Shown one piece after another: positions 1-7,766 of a stretch of 64,000 nucleotides of DNA (position 1 is its first letter; every line of letters begins with the position of its first letter). Below the pieces are notes generated by a model. It worked only from the letters and a program-made list of their open reading frames with translations. It was not told the DNA's origin and did not search any database. Position numbers and translations under genes: made by a program. The stretch comes from Parabacteroides sp. TM07-1AC (GTDB lineage: Bacteria; Bacteroidota; Bacteroidia; Bacteroidales; Tannerellaceae): assembly GCF_003480915.1 (NCBI RefSeq), contig NZ_QUKD01000002.1, forward strand, positions 318,120 through 382,119, written 5' to 3'.

Positions 1-3
1 TGT

Positions 4-11
4 TATCTTTG
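4..11 (+). promoter_or_regulatory. -7 box and long leader of the HU gene
   Basis: TATCTTTG fits the Bacteroidetes -7 consensus TAnnTTTG; the -33 element would lie outside the window. The next gene begins at 226, so transcription from here would give a leader of about 210 nt. The leader holds a bulged hairpin (133-146 with 166-176). No ORF or known riboswitch is recognised in it. Confidence 0.5.
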
Positions 12-225
12 CACCATTGAAGACGAAGTTCTTAACGAACTCCATTAAATTCAATAAACTCGTTTCAGGCAACAAGAACAAGTTTATTATGTCCTGATTA
101 AAGATGCTTGCATTGATTTGAGGGATATTATTCGGAAATAATGATACTCTGCTTCTACCGTAGATTATCATTTCCGATCAAGTATCCGATAGATTTGGAT
201 CAAAAACGATTTAAACCAGTAATAT

Positions 226-501
226 ATGAATAAAAGTAAATTGATCGAACAAATAGCAGCAGATACCGGCATGAAGAAAACAGTGGTAAAAGCGGTGATC
301 AACTCCTTTATAGAAAACGCGACCGAAGCTTTCCTGGAAGGCGATCAGGTTGTATTTCAGGGATTCGGAACACTTCTCCCCTGGCAACAAACCGAACGTC
401 CTGCCCGGAATCCTCAGACAGGAGAGCCGGTTATGATCAAGCCGCGCATGTCTGTCAAGTTCCGTGCCGGATCAGACCTATTAAAGGCCCTGAACAAATA
501 A
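226..501 (+). CDS. HU family DNA-binding protein
   Basis: A 91-residue protein of normal HU length. HU proteins are small dimeric nucleoid proteins that bend DNA without sequence specificity. The N-terminal half is the helical dimerisation region. The family signature follows at about residues 45-65, with GFGT and then the R-x-x-R-NPQTGE arm motif, and the basic C-terminal strand ends the protein. It stands alone, with an M28 peptidase about 100 bp downstream on the same strand. It is distinct from the longer HU-like protein at 14455. The ATG start gives the standard HU N-terminus. The family is certain; whether this is the main HU of the cell cannot be told here. Confidence 0.95.
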   Translation: MNKSKLIEQIAADTGMKKTVVKAVINSFIENATEAFLEGDQVVFQGFGTLLPWQQTERPARNPQTGEPVMIKPRMSVKFRAGSDLLKALNK

Positions 502-546
502 TTTCAATATTCTCGGGCAATAAGCTTCTCAAAAATACAGATTTAC

Positions 547-554
547 TACCTTTG
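547..554 (+). promoter_or_regulatory. -7 box of the M28 peptidase gene
   Basis: TACCTTTG matches the Bacteroidetes -7 consensus and lies about 50 bp before the ATG at 604, so the peptidase is probably transcribed separately from the HU gene. No clear -33 TTTG is seen at the right distance. Confidence 0.5.
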
Positions 555-603
555 AAGGACTTATCGGCAGATAATACTTATGTGAAACTTTAAAGAGATA
601 GAA

Positions 604-2103
604 ATGAGAAGCTTATTGATTGTACTGATGATCGGAGCATCATCCGTTATGGCTCAGAATGAAAAGATCGACCTGTCCGTTGCCCAAAAGATCAAGCAGG
701 AAGAACAACAGAACTCGGATATAGAGCGATTGTCCTATCGTTTACTTGATTATGCAGGTCCCCGTCTAACCGGTTCCGACGGCATGGAAAGAGGCTACCG
801 GGTCGCGAAAGAAATGATGGAAGAATACAAATTATCCAATCCCCGTATCGAGTTTGCCCGTGACTGGCCCCGGGGCGGATGGGATATCCAAAAGGCGTAC
901 GCAGCCATGACTGTACCTTACTATATTCCGATCTTTCCGGCTCCCGTAGCCTGGACCAACGGAACCAACGGACCAGCCAAAAGCGAAGTGGTTCTGATCA
1001 CAGCCAAAGATCAACAAGAATTACAGGCGTTAAAAGGAACTCTAAAAGACAAAATCGTTCTGATGCCTTCCGTCATGGAATACCAGATCAGTTTCGAACC
1101 GATGGCACGCCGCCATACCGAAGAATCCCTGAAACAAACGGTGGAATACCCGATCACCAAAGTGCGTCCCCGACAGCGACGTGCTGCCCCTCCGGTGGAA
1201 GGAAGTGAACTAACATATGCAGAAATACTCCACTTTGTTTATAAAGAAGAACCGGCTGTTATCATCCACGAATCGGGAAGCTACAGTGTGCCGGGATTGA
1301 ATTTCCACAAACTGGAAGAGGTCGGTCCTGTCCCCTGCGAGCTGAATATCTCCTGCGAAAATCACGGTCTGATGGAACGTTTGATCCGGAATGGCGAAAA
1401 GGTAGAGATGGAAGTCGATATTGCAGTGAAGTTTGAATCCGATCGTAAGATATATAATGTTATTGCCGAAATACCCGGTACCGACCCGAAGCTGAAAGAT
1501 CAGCTGGTCATTATCGGAGGACATCTTGACTGCTATCACATGAGTCCGGGAGCCGGCGATGATGGTGCCGGTTTTATTGCCATGCTTGAAGCTATGCGTA
1601 TCCTCAAAGCGATTGGCGTACAACCGCGCCGAACCATTCGCGTTGCTTTCTGGGGTGGCGAAGAAGTAGGATTGCACGGCTCCAGCGGATATGTGGAACA
1701 ATTCGTACAAGATCCGAAGACACTGGAGAAAAAGAAAGAATATGATAAGATATCCGTCTATTTTAATTCGGATTACGGTCCCGGGAAGTTCCGTGGTATC
1801 TTTACACAGGATAACCTGATGGCTCACCCGATCTTCACCGACTGGATGCAACCTTTCCTCGATACCGGTTTTACCACCGTCTCCAACCGGAGTGTAGGAA
1901 GTACGGATCACATACCGTTCGACAATGCGGGAATCCCCGCTTTCCAGTTCATCCAGGACCCGATGGAATGGGGGCGACATTCACATCGTACACAGGATTT
2001 CTCCGATCGCCTGGTGCTGGACGATATACGCCATAATGCTGTTATCGTAGCTTGGTTTGCCTATAATGCAGCCATGCGGGATGAGATGATGCCTCGAAAA
2101 TAA
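604..2103 (+). CDS. Secreted M28-family zinc metallopeptidase
   Basis: A 499-residue exported aminopeptidase or carboxypeptidase-like enzyme. A signal peptide occupies about residues 1-18 (ending VMAQ), so it acts in the periplasm or outside the cell. A PA-like region comes before the catalytic domain (from about residue 280). The di-zinc ligands expected for M28 are visible: H307 with D309, D319/D320 in GAGDDGAG, the E353-E354 pair in GGEE, D390 and H436. All catalytic positions are intact. It stands alone between HU and tRNA-Arg. Substrate specificity (aminopeptidase versus glutamate carboxypeptidase-like) cannot be read from sequence alone. Confidence 0.9.
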   Translation: MRSLLIVLMIGASSVMAQNEKIDLSVAQKIKQEEQQNSDIERLSYRLLDYAGPRLTGSDGMERGYRVAKEMMEEYKLSNPRIEFARDWPRGGWDIQKAYAAMTVPYYIPIFPAPVAWTNGTNGPAKSEVVLITAKDQQELQALKGTLKDKIVLMPSVMEYQISFEPMARRHTEESLKQTVEYPITKVRPRQRRAAPPVEGSELTYAEILHFVYKEEPAVIIHESGSYSVPGLNFHKLEEVGPVPCELNISCENHGLMERLIRNGEKVEMEVDIAVKFESDRKIYNVIAEIPGTDPKLKDQLVIIGGHLDCYHMSPGAGDDGAGFIAMLEAMRILKAIGVQPRRTIRVAFWGGEEVGLHGSSGYVEQFVQDPKTLEKKKEYDKISVYFNSDYGPGKFRGIFTQDNLMAHPIFTDWMQPFLDTGFTTVSNRSVGSTDHIPFDNAGIPAFQFIQDPMEWGRHSHRTQDFSDRLVLDDIRHNAVIVAWFAYNAAMRDEMMPRK

Positions 2104-2202
2104 GAGTTTCCTAAATCCAGATAATAGAATCTTGTCACATCATTTACCGTCTTTTCAACAATGCTTAAATACATATTGAAAAGATTGGCATAGTACTAAA
2201 AT

Positions 2203-2237
2203 AAAAAGGAGTTGCCTTTAACAGACAACTCCTTTTT
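2203..2237. terminator. Bidirectional intrinsic terminator
   Basis: A perfect 12-bp stem (2203-2214 with 2226-2237) has an 11-nt loop and A-tract/T-tract on both sides. It lies just past the 3' end of tRNA-Arg on the minus strand and past the M28 gene on the plus strand, so it can end both transcripts. Confidence 0.85.
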
Positions 2238-2243
2238 ATTTAG

Positions 2244-2317
2244 TGATCGAGCTGGGATTCGAACCCAGGACCCACAGCTTAGAAGGCTGTTGCTCTATCC
2301 AGCTGAGCTACCCGACC
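2244..2317 (-). tRNA. tRNA-Arg (anticodon TCT)
   Basis: Read on the minus strand, this 74-nt sequence folds as a cloverleaf. It has a 7-bp acceptor stem with two G-U pairs, a D arm beginning GCTC, an anticodon arm ACAGC/GCTGT with loop CTTCTAA (anticodon TCT), and a T arm with TTCGAAT. The discriminator base is A and CCA is not encoded. It decodes AGA (and AGG by wobble). Confidence 0.95.
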
Positions 2318-2333
2318 GTCCTTATTTGCGGTG

Positions 2334-2364
2334 CAAAGGTAATATTATTATTTATATCTGCAAA
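2334..2364 (-). promoter_or_regulatory. Promoter of tRNA-Arg
   Basis: On the minus strand TTTG (2364-2361) is followed after 19 nt by TACCTTTG (2341-2334), the full Bacteroidetes -33/-7 arrangement, about 16 bp before the tRNA 5' end. This is one of the best-matching promoters in the window. Confidence 0.75.
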
Positions 2365-2384
2365 CAGGAAAGCCTTTTTTTTCA

Positions 2385-4733
2385 TTAGAAGGGATAGCCC
2401 ACGGCAAAATGCCAGGCAAAATTATTACGTAGATTCGGTTTCAGAATAGCCCACCGGTCCTTTCCGCGCTCCATCGGATTATATGCTTTCATACCTGTAT
2501 CGAAACGGATCAGGAAGAAATCGAAATCAAGACGTAATCCCAAACCATAGGAAACGGCAATCTCTTTATAGAAACGTGAGAAATCGAAGTTCCCGTCTTC
2601 ACGTTCCTTATCCGCCCGCATGGTCCATATATTTCCGGCATCGACATAAGCAGCCAGTTCAAATTTCCAAAACATCTTGGTCCGGTATTCCAAATTCAAA
2701 TCCAGACGGATGTCCCCGACCTGATCAGCAAACGACTTCACGGAATCAGCCAACATTCCTCCCGGTCCCAATGTCCGCACCGACCATCCACGGACGCTAT
2801 TGGCACCGCCGGAGAAATAAGTCCGTTCAAAAGGCAATATCTTCGAGTTCCCGTAAGGATAACCGATACCGACTCCCACATGAAAGGCTATTTTATTACG
2901 ATCGTCCAGAACGATACTCTTACTAAAATCGACATCCCCTTTTATAAACTGCGAATAATTGATCCCGAACAGATTGTATAAACCGTCCTTGTCCTTTTTA
3001 GCCTGCGTCATTTTAGAAAACGCATACAACAGGTTACCCGCCATCTCGAACGAGACACGCAGAGAATGTGTATTCCGGAGACGATTTTGGGGATTATAGT
3101 TCGTAAATGAATACGTATAACCGGACCCTACAACAAACTGGTCCGTAAAATTATAAATCCGTGTAGAATTGGGTAGATTGGCATCGAAAGTCGAATCGAT
3201 CTTCGGCAAATGCACATAATCGATATCCAGTAATTTAAACACATGCCGGGCCTGTGTGTTCGACCGCTCCTGCCAGATATAACTCCATCCTCCGGAAAGG
3301 ATCGCCCGCCTGTATTCCGGACGTGTCTGAATACTGTAACTGACCCTCAGTTCCGTAGAGGCACGTACCCTGCGTTTGAAATTCTCATTGACAAAAGGAA
3401 ACAGGAAACGGGGAAACAACACAGAAGTCTCCGCTCCCAACTCCCAGTAATTACCGCCTGTCGAACTTTTAGTCAGCGCTTCGTAAGCACCGCGCACCTT
3501 TGCTGAGAAAACCTCCGAGCCCTTGAACAGATTCCGGTGCTGATAATTCAAACTGGAAGCAAACCCGAAATCGCCGGCCGAATTTGTCCCTTCCAGGTCA
3601 ACACCAAAACCCTGCAACTTGGCCGGAGAAGTCAGGATCGTACAATTAAGCTTCATCGTATCCTGTTCCTCCACCTCCGTAAAACGGATATTCACATTCC
3701 TCAAGGCACGGAGAGCTGCAAAAGAAGAATACGTCTGCTCGACCGCCCGTTCATTAAACAACCTGCCGGGTGTAATATAAGTACTTCTGCGCAACACATT
3801 CGGACGGATACTCCTGCCGTTATTCCCGTACAGGATCTGCAGGTTGCCTACATTCACCGTATCGGCTGCAATATTCGACAAATCCCCCTGGTTCAGCGGA
3901 TCATAATCCGTTACGATTGTCACATCCTTTATATAATAGGGACGATGGAGGGTATCGACCACCGAACCATCCGGTTTCAGTTTGCGGTAAGGCTTCAGGA
4001 TCATATCCAAATCGACAATATTCCTGTTATAGGAACTGTCTGCCAGATATGCCAGGTAATCACGGTTGAACGCATAATATCCCCGGCGGCGGAGCAAAGA
4101 GGTAATCCGCTGCCGTTCCTTATCCAAAACATCCCTGTCAAACAAAGCACTGTCTTTCACCAAAGAGGTATAATCCTCCGGATAAATACGGAAAGCCGAC
4201 GAAACAGCCGAACGTTTAGGTGCATCCAAATGCGCTATGCTGTCGATCTTCGGATCGTTCAGCTCCATCGTATAGTTATGTATGCGGTAAGGCGTATTCG
4301 AATTGATCTTGTAAGTAACGACCGCTTTCTTCTGCCGCGAAGTATCCACCTCCGCCTCCACCTCCGCATTGACATACCCTTTATTGATGAAAAAGCGCCT
4401 CAGCTCATCCGTCGACTGCGCGACCAGCGTGGTATCCAAAATAACAGGCGGCTCACCGATACGGCGGAGCTGCTTACTGAGCCAGCGTTTTTCATTCCGT
4501 CCCGACCAGTCATAGACAAAAAGCTGCCACTTCATCAGCCCGAACACCTTAAAGTTAGGCTGCTGCCGGAGATAAGGCTTCAGATCATTCGTTTTATAGG
4601 CTTTATTATCAGAGACGATCTCCACTTTATCAAGCAGATATTCACCGTCACCGACATATTTTGTCGTACTGCAGGCGGCCAGTATCCAAACAAGGCATAT
4701 GAAATATAATATATGGAGGGTTCCCTTCATCAT
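2385..4733 (-). CDS. tamL: TamL-like BamA/TamA-family outer-membrane assembly lipoprotein
   Basis: An Omp85-superfamily protein of 782 residues. The start at 4733 (two ATGs in a row) gives a lipoprotein signal with lipobox LAAC at Cys21. A longer reading frame exists upstream but would run through the divergent trmH gene, so it is rejected. Repeated POTRA-like segments follow (about 25-400), then a 16-stranded barrel domain with the family-typical region around FERTYFSGGANSVRGW and a C-terminal aromatic residue (GYPF). A lipid-anchored TamA homologue is the Bacteroidetes TamL type, thought to work with TamB in inserting outer-membrane proteins. tamB is not adjacent here, so the TamL assignment rests on architecture. 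Confidence 0.85.
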   Translation of the reverse strand: MMKGTLHILYFICLVWILAACSTTKYVGDGEYLLDKVEIVSDNKAYKTNDLKPYLRQQPNFKVFGLMKWQLFVYDWSGRNEKRWLSKQLRRIGEPPVILDTTLVAQSTDELRRFFINKGYVNAEVEAEVDTSRQKKAVVTYKINSNTPYRIHNYTMELNDPKIDSIAHLDAPKRSAVSSAFRIYPEDYTSLVKDSALFDRDVLDKERQRITSLLRRRGYYAFNRDYLAYLADSSYNRNIVDLDMILKPYRKLKPDGSVVDTLHRPYYIKDVTIVTDYDPLNQGDLSNIAADTVNVGNLQILYGNNGRSIRPNVLRRSTYITPGRLFNERAVEQTYSSFAALRALRNVNIRFTEVEEQDTMKLNCTILTSPAKLQGFGVDLEGTNSAGDFGFASSLNYQHRNLFKGSEVFSAKVRGAYEALTKSSTGGNYWELGAETSVLFPRFLFPFVNENFKRRVRASTELRVSYSIQTRPEYRRAILSGGWSYIWQERSNTQARHVFKLLDIDYVHLPKIDSTFDANLPNSTRIYNFTDQFVVGSGYTYSFTNYNPQNRLRNTHSLRVSFEMAGNLLYAFSKMTQAKKDKDGLYNLFGINYSQFIKGDVDFSKSIVLDDRNKIAFHVGVGIGYPYGNSKILPFERTYFSGGANSVRGWSVRTLGPGGMLADSVKSFADQVGDIRLDLNLEYRTKMFWKFELAAYVDAGNIWTMRADKEREDGNFDFSRFYKEIAVSYGLGLRLDFDFFLIRFDTGMKAYNPMERGKDRWAILKPNLRNNFAWHFAVGYPF

Positions 4734-4750
4734 TCGACCTTTTACGCACG

Positions 4751-4788
4751 CAAATGTAACTGAAATTAAATAAAATCCCTTACTTTTG
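4751..4788. promoter_or_regulatory. Divergent -7 boxes for tamL and trmH
   Basis: Minus strand TACATTTG (4758-4751) lies 18 bp before the tamL start at 4733. Plus strand TACTTTTG (4781-4788) lies about 20 bp before the trmH ATG at 4808. Both fit TAnnTTTG, which supports 4733 as the real tamL start. Confidence 0.55.
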
Positions 4789-4807
4789 CTTTGTAAAAAG
4801 AGTAAAG

Positions 4808-5575
4808 ATGCTGAGTAAGTCGAAAGTAAAACAGATACGTTCATTAGAATTAAAGAAGTTTCGCAACGAGACAAACACGTTTGTAGCCGAAGGGAATAAA
4901 CTGGTGGCAGATATGCTGCATGCATTCGAATGCGACCTGCTGATCGCCAAACCGTCATGGATGGCAACGCAAGGCGATATTCCCGCCAAAGAACTGCTGG
5001 AAGCCGATGACGACGATATACGCAAAGCCAGCTTCCTGAAGAACCCGCAAGACGTACTGGCCGTTTTCCAACGTCCCGCCTGGTCATTGGAAGACGCCGA
5101 TCCCCAAAATCAGCTCATCCTGGCTCTCGACGGCATACAGGATCCCGGCAACCTGGGAACGATCATACGGCTTGCCGACTGGTTCGGCATCGAACATATC
5201 GTCTGCAGCCAGGATACAGCCGATGCATTCAGTCCCAAGACAGTACAGGCGACCATGGGAGCACTCGTCCACGTAAAGGTCCATTACACAGACCTGCACG
5301 CTTATCTGCAAAAACAAGCGGAACAGCAGGTACCGCTATACGGAACATTCCTCGACGGAGAGAACATATACGCCAAAGAACTGTCGGAAACAGGCATTAT
5401 CATTATGGGAAATGAAGGGAACGGCATCCGCCCCGAAACGGAAACGCTCGTGAATGAAAAACTCTATATACCCAATTATCCCCAAGAAAGAGAAACGTCA
5501 GAGTCTCTGAACGTGGCAATCGCCACAGCCGTGGTCTGCGCCGAGTTCAGACGTCGCGGGGGAAACACCGGCTAA
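4808..5575 (+). CDS. TrmH/SpoU-family RNA 2'-O-methyltransferase
   Basis: A 255-residue SPOUT-class enzyme that transfers a methyl group from S-adenosylmethionine to a ribose 2'-OH in rRNA or tRNA. The N-terminal substrate-binding domain begins with the typical KVKQIRSLELKKFR segment. The catalytic knot carries motif 1 at 107-126 (with N115 and R121), motif 2 GNEGNGI at 201-207 and motif 3 SESLNVAIAT at 231-240. It is divergent from tamL. Its last 78 bp overlap, tail to tail, the small gene at 5498. The exact RNA position cannot be assigned without comparison to characterised members. Confidence 0.9.
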   Translation: MLSKSKVKQIRSLELKKFRNETNTFVAEGNKLVADMLHAFECDLLIAKPSWMATQGDIPAKELLEADDDDIRKASFLKNPQDVLAVFQRPAWSLEDADPQNQLILALDGIQDPGNLGTIIRLADWFGIEHIVCSQDTADAFSPKTVQATMGALVHVKVHYTDLHAYLQKQAEQQVPLYGTFLDGENIYAKELSETGIIIMGNEGNGIRPETETLVNEKLYIPNYPQERETSESLNVAIATAVVCAEFRRRGGNTG

Positions 5576-5827
5576 CCGGTAGACATTCACCGGAGAGGAA
5601 ACAACCACGGAGCCTGAGACAGTCAGCCACTCCGTAGAGAAAGCTCCGGAAGGCGGATAATCCGTCTCCAAAGGTACAAGGATCAATGTACCGTCATAAA
5701 ATTCCGTATTCGCTATCTCCTGTTCCAGGGGAAAAACACCGACCAGACAGCCTTCCGCATCCAGTTCCAGATAATGCATGCGATACCATTTCTGCCAGTA
5801 TATATAATGGGAAGCGATCCTGCGCAT
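5498..5827 (-). CDS. Small conserved protein of unknown function
   Basis: A 109-residue protein, last gene of the ileS-lspA operon. The ATG at 5827 gives MRRIASHYIYW; a TTG 12 bp upstream would keep the frame but is less likely. It begins 13 bp after the upstream lipoprotein stop. I recognise it as a recurrent short Bacteroidales protein with an aromatic, acidic N-terminal half and no signal peptide or membrane segment, but know no function. Its last 78 bp overlap the 3' end of trmH on the other strand, so the C-terminal residues 84-109 are constrained by two genes. Confidence 0.65.
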   Translation of the reverse strand: MRRIASHYIYWQKWYRMHYLELDAEGCLVGVFPLEQEIANTEFYDGTLILVPLETDYPPSGAFSTEWLTVSGSVVVSSPVNVYRLAGVSPATSELGADHGCGDCHVQRL

Positions 5828-5840
5828 CGGTGCAGTCAAA

Positions 5841-6638
5841 TTATTGTTTGGCGTTTTTTAGAGAGTCCGTCCCGACGGTATAGCGTCCGTAGTTATACCG
5901 CATCAGGTTCAGGCTATCCACATATATCTTGAAATAAGAGGCGGAATCACCTTTTCCTTCCAGGCGGATAGAACCGAATACGCTTCTGACCTGCTTGGTC
6001 GGTATCGTACGGAGAACCGTCTCATGATAACCGTCATGCAGAATCTTTTCGTTTACAACGATGGTCGTATCTCCCTGGTTGGCACTCAGCCTGATTACCG
6101 GACGACCCTTCATCGCGTCGTTCAATCCCCAGACACGCATACCCAGGACAAACATACTGCCGGACGGATAATTCGTCTCCGGCTTGATATCGACCGTTAT
6201 CCCGTTGAATACAGCCCTCGGCTCGAAGGTAAGATACGTAAGGCGCGGCCAGATATCCACCGAATCCTGCTTGGATACGGGAGCGGCACTAGCCTGCACA
6301 TCCCCCAATGCCTTCTGTCGTTCGTTCAGTTCTGCCAGCACCAGGTCGTATACCTGCATATACACATCCAGGTTACGCCCGTACCAAACCAGCGAACTGT
6401 CGTAAACAGCCTGTTCGATATTATGCTTGCGAAATACGGACTGATAAAGCACTTCCTTCTCAGCATCGTCGCTATACTTCTTATAGTCGGTACTGATCAT
6501 GGCTTCCGCCAGCTGCATATCGATCAGGACAGCCTTCATCTCCTTCTCCGACAAAATACCATCAGGCACCTTACTACAGGAAACCACCAAAGCCGCCGTC
6601 AACAATACGACACCGTATCTGCGCAATTTATTCCGCAT
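5841..6638 (-). CDS. DUF4296-family lipoprotein
   Basis: A 265-residue lipoprotein with lipobox VVSC at Cys21. The DUF4296 region follows directly (about 25-110: ILSEKEMKAVLIDMQLAEAMI and a helical stretch). The C-terminal half is beta-rich without known motif. Its ATG touches the lspA stop, so translation is probably coupled to the signal peptidase that would process its own lipobox. The family is widespread in Bacteroidetes, usually beside lspA; its role is unknown. Confidence 0.85.
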   Translation of the reverse strand: MRNKLRRYGVVLLTAALVVSCSKVPDGILSEKEMKAVLIDMQLAEAMISTDYKKYSDDAEKEVLYQSVFRKHNIEQAVYDSSLVWYGRNLDVYMQVYDLVLAELNERQKALGDVQASAAPVSKQDSVDIWPRLTYLTFEPRAVFNGITVDIKPETNYPSGSMFVLGMRVWGLNDAMKGRPVIRLSANQGDTTIVVNEKILHDGYHETVLRTIPTKQVRSVFGSIRLEGKGDSASYFKIYVDSLNLMRYNYGRYTVGTDSLKNAKQ

Positions 6639-7265
6639 TTATTTACTACTTTCTTTTTCTTTTGAGAGACTCGCCGACAAAGTATGCCGGTAAAATATCA
6701 ATAACAGGAACACACCCACACAGATAGCCGAATCTGCCAGGTTGAAGATCGGACGGAAGAAGACGAACTCCTCTCCCCCCCAGATTGGAACCCAGTCCGG
6801 CAACACCGTCTGGATCAACGGGAAATAAAACATATCCACCACTTTTCCGTGCAGCCAGGTAGCATAACCACCGTCGGCAGGCATGAAAGAGGCGATCTGG
6901 CCAAAGCTATGGTCAAATATGACCCCATAAAATATAGAATCGATTATATTACCGATGGCTCCCGCAAAGATCAGCGAGACACACGCAATAAAGCCGAAGT
7001 TGTACTTCTCCTTCACCAGCTTATACAGGTAATAACCGATAAAGCCGACCGCCACGATGCGGAATACGGATAAGAACAATTTGCCTATCACTTCGATACC
7101 GAAAGCCATTCCGGGATTTTCGGTAAAGTATAGATAAAACCACGGAGTGATCTCTATACTTTCGTGCAACTGCATATGTGTCTTGATCCAGATTTTAAGA
7201 GCCTGGTCAAGAATAAGGAGCAGCATTACAATTAACACTGCTCCCCAACCTTTGGAAAATTTCAT
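6639..7265 (-). CDS. lspA: Lipoprotein signal peptidase (signal peptidase II)
   Basis: An inner-membrane aspartyl protease that removes signal peptides from prolipoproteins. It has 208 residues and four hydrophobic segments. Conserved motifs are NPGMAFG (50-56), GNIIDS (105-110), VVDMF with catalytic Asp144, and FNLADSAI with catalytic Asp178. It is longer than the ~165-residue enterobacterial enzyme, mainly from an insert between the two aspartates, a common feature in Bacteroidetes. It is translated between the DksA-like gene and the DUF4296 gene without spacing, within the ileS operon. ileS-lspA linkage is seen in many bacteria. Confidence 0.95.
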   Translation of the reverse strand: MKFSKGWGAVLIVMLLLILDQALKIWIKTHMQLHESIEITPWFYLYFTENPGMAFGIEVIGKLFLSVFRIVAVGFIGYYLYKLVKEKYNFGFIACVSLIFAGAIGNIIDSIFYGVIFDHSFGQIASFMPADGGYATWLHGKVVDMFYFPLIQTVLPDWVPIWGGEEFVFFRPIFNLADSAICVGVFLLLIFYRHTLSASLSKEKESSK

Positions 7266-7646
7266 TTATCTTTTACCTCCTTGTTTTGCTTCGATACTCA
7301 AAGTAGCATGAGGTACGGCACGTAGTCTCTCCTTCGGGATCAGCTTACCCGTTTCGCGACAAATGCCATAAGTCTTATTTTCAATACGGATCAAAGCGGC
7401 CTGCAAGTTCTGTATGAACTTCATCTGGCGCTGTGCCAGACGTCCGGCCTCTTCCTTCGACAAAGTTGCGGCACCTTCTTCCAACACCTTGAATGTTGGT
7501 GACGTATCAGCCACATCGTTCCCATCAGAATTGGTTACACCCGATCTCAACAACTCGTAATCCTTTCTGGCTACCTCCAACTTCTCTAAAATAATGGCGC
7601 GGAACTCCTCGAGTTCAGCATCCGAATATCTTGTCTTTTCTGCCAT
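7266..7646 (-). CDS. DksA/TraR-type regulator with a degenerate zinc finger
   Basis: A 126-residue protein with the DksA-family layout: a helical hairpin (about 10-90) and a C-terminal RxxxxGKLIPKERLxAVP segment. In DksA four cysteines hold zinc; here only Cys96 remains and the other positions are Thr or Ser/Ala, so zinc binding is unlikely. DksA-type proteins enter the RNA polymerase secondary channel; whether this one does is inference. The acidic tip residues DGNDVAD (41-47) lie where the coiled-coil tip should be. Its stop is next to the lspA start. Confidence 0.85.
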   Translation of the reverse strand: MAEKTRYSDAELEEFRAIILEKLEVARKDYELLRSGVTNSDGNDVADTSPTFKVLEEGAATLSKEEAGRLAQRQMKFIQNLQAALIRIENKTYGICRETGKLIPKERLRAVPHATLSIEAKQGGKR

Positions 7647-7766
7647 GGTTCATTTAATTTTAGGTTCCACAATTCATAATATATATCAGGCGATCCAAAG
7701 TCGCAGTCCAAATATACGACAATATTTATATGCGGCAAGGGACGCCTTTCTTTTTTAAGAAAAAAA

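Noticed and set aside
2243..2449. 68-codon plus-strand frame over the tRNA
   Set aside because: It reads through the tRNA-Arg gene and the end of tamL.
3537..4709. 390-codon plus-strand frame
   Set aside because: Antisense to tamL, no family resemblance, basic and low-quality composition.
4734..5087. N-terminal extension of the TamL frame by 118 codons
   Set aside because: It would cover the trmH gene on the other strand. The lipoprotein signal begins at 4733 and a promoter box lies just before it.
5828..5839. TTG start for the small gene at 5498
   Set aside because: The ATG at 5827 gives the better N-terminus and normal spacing.
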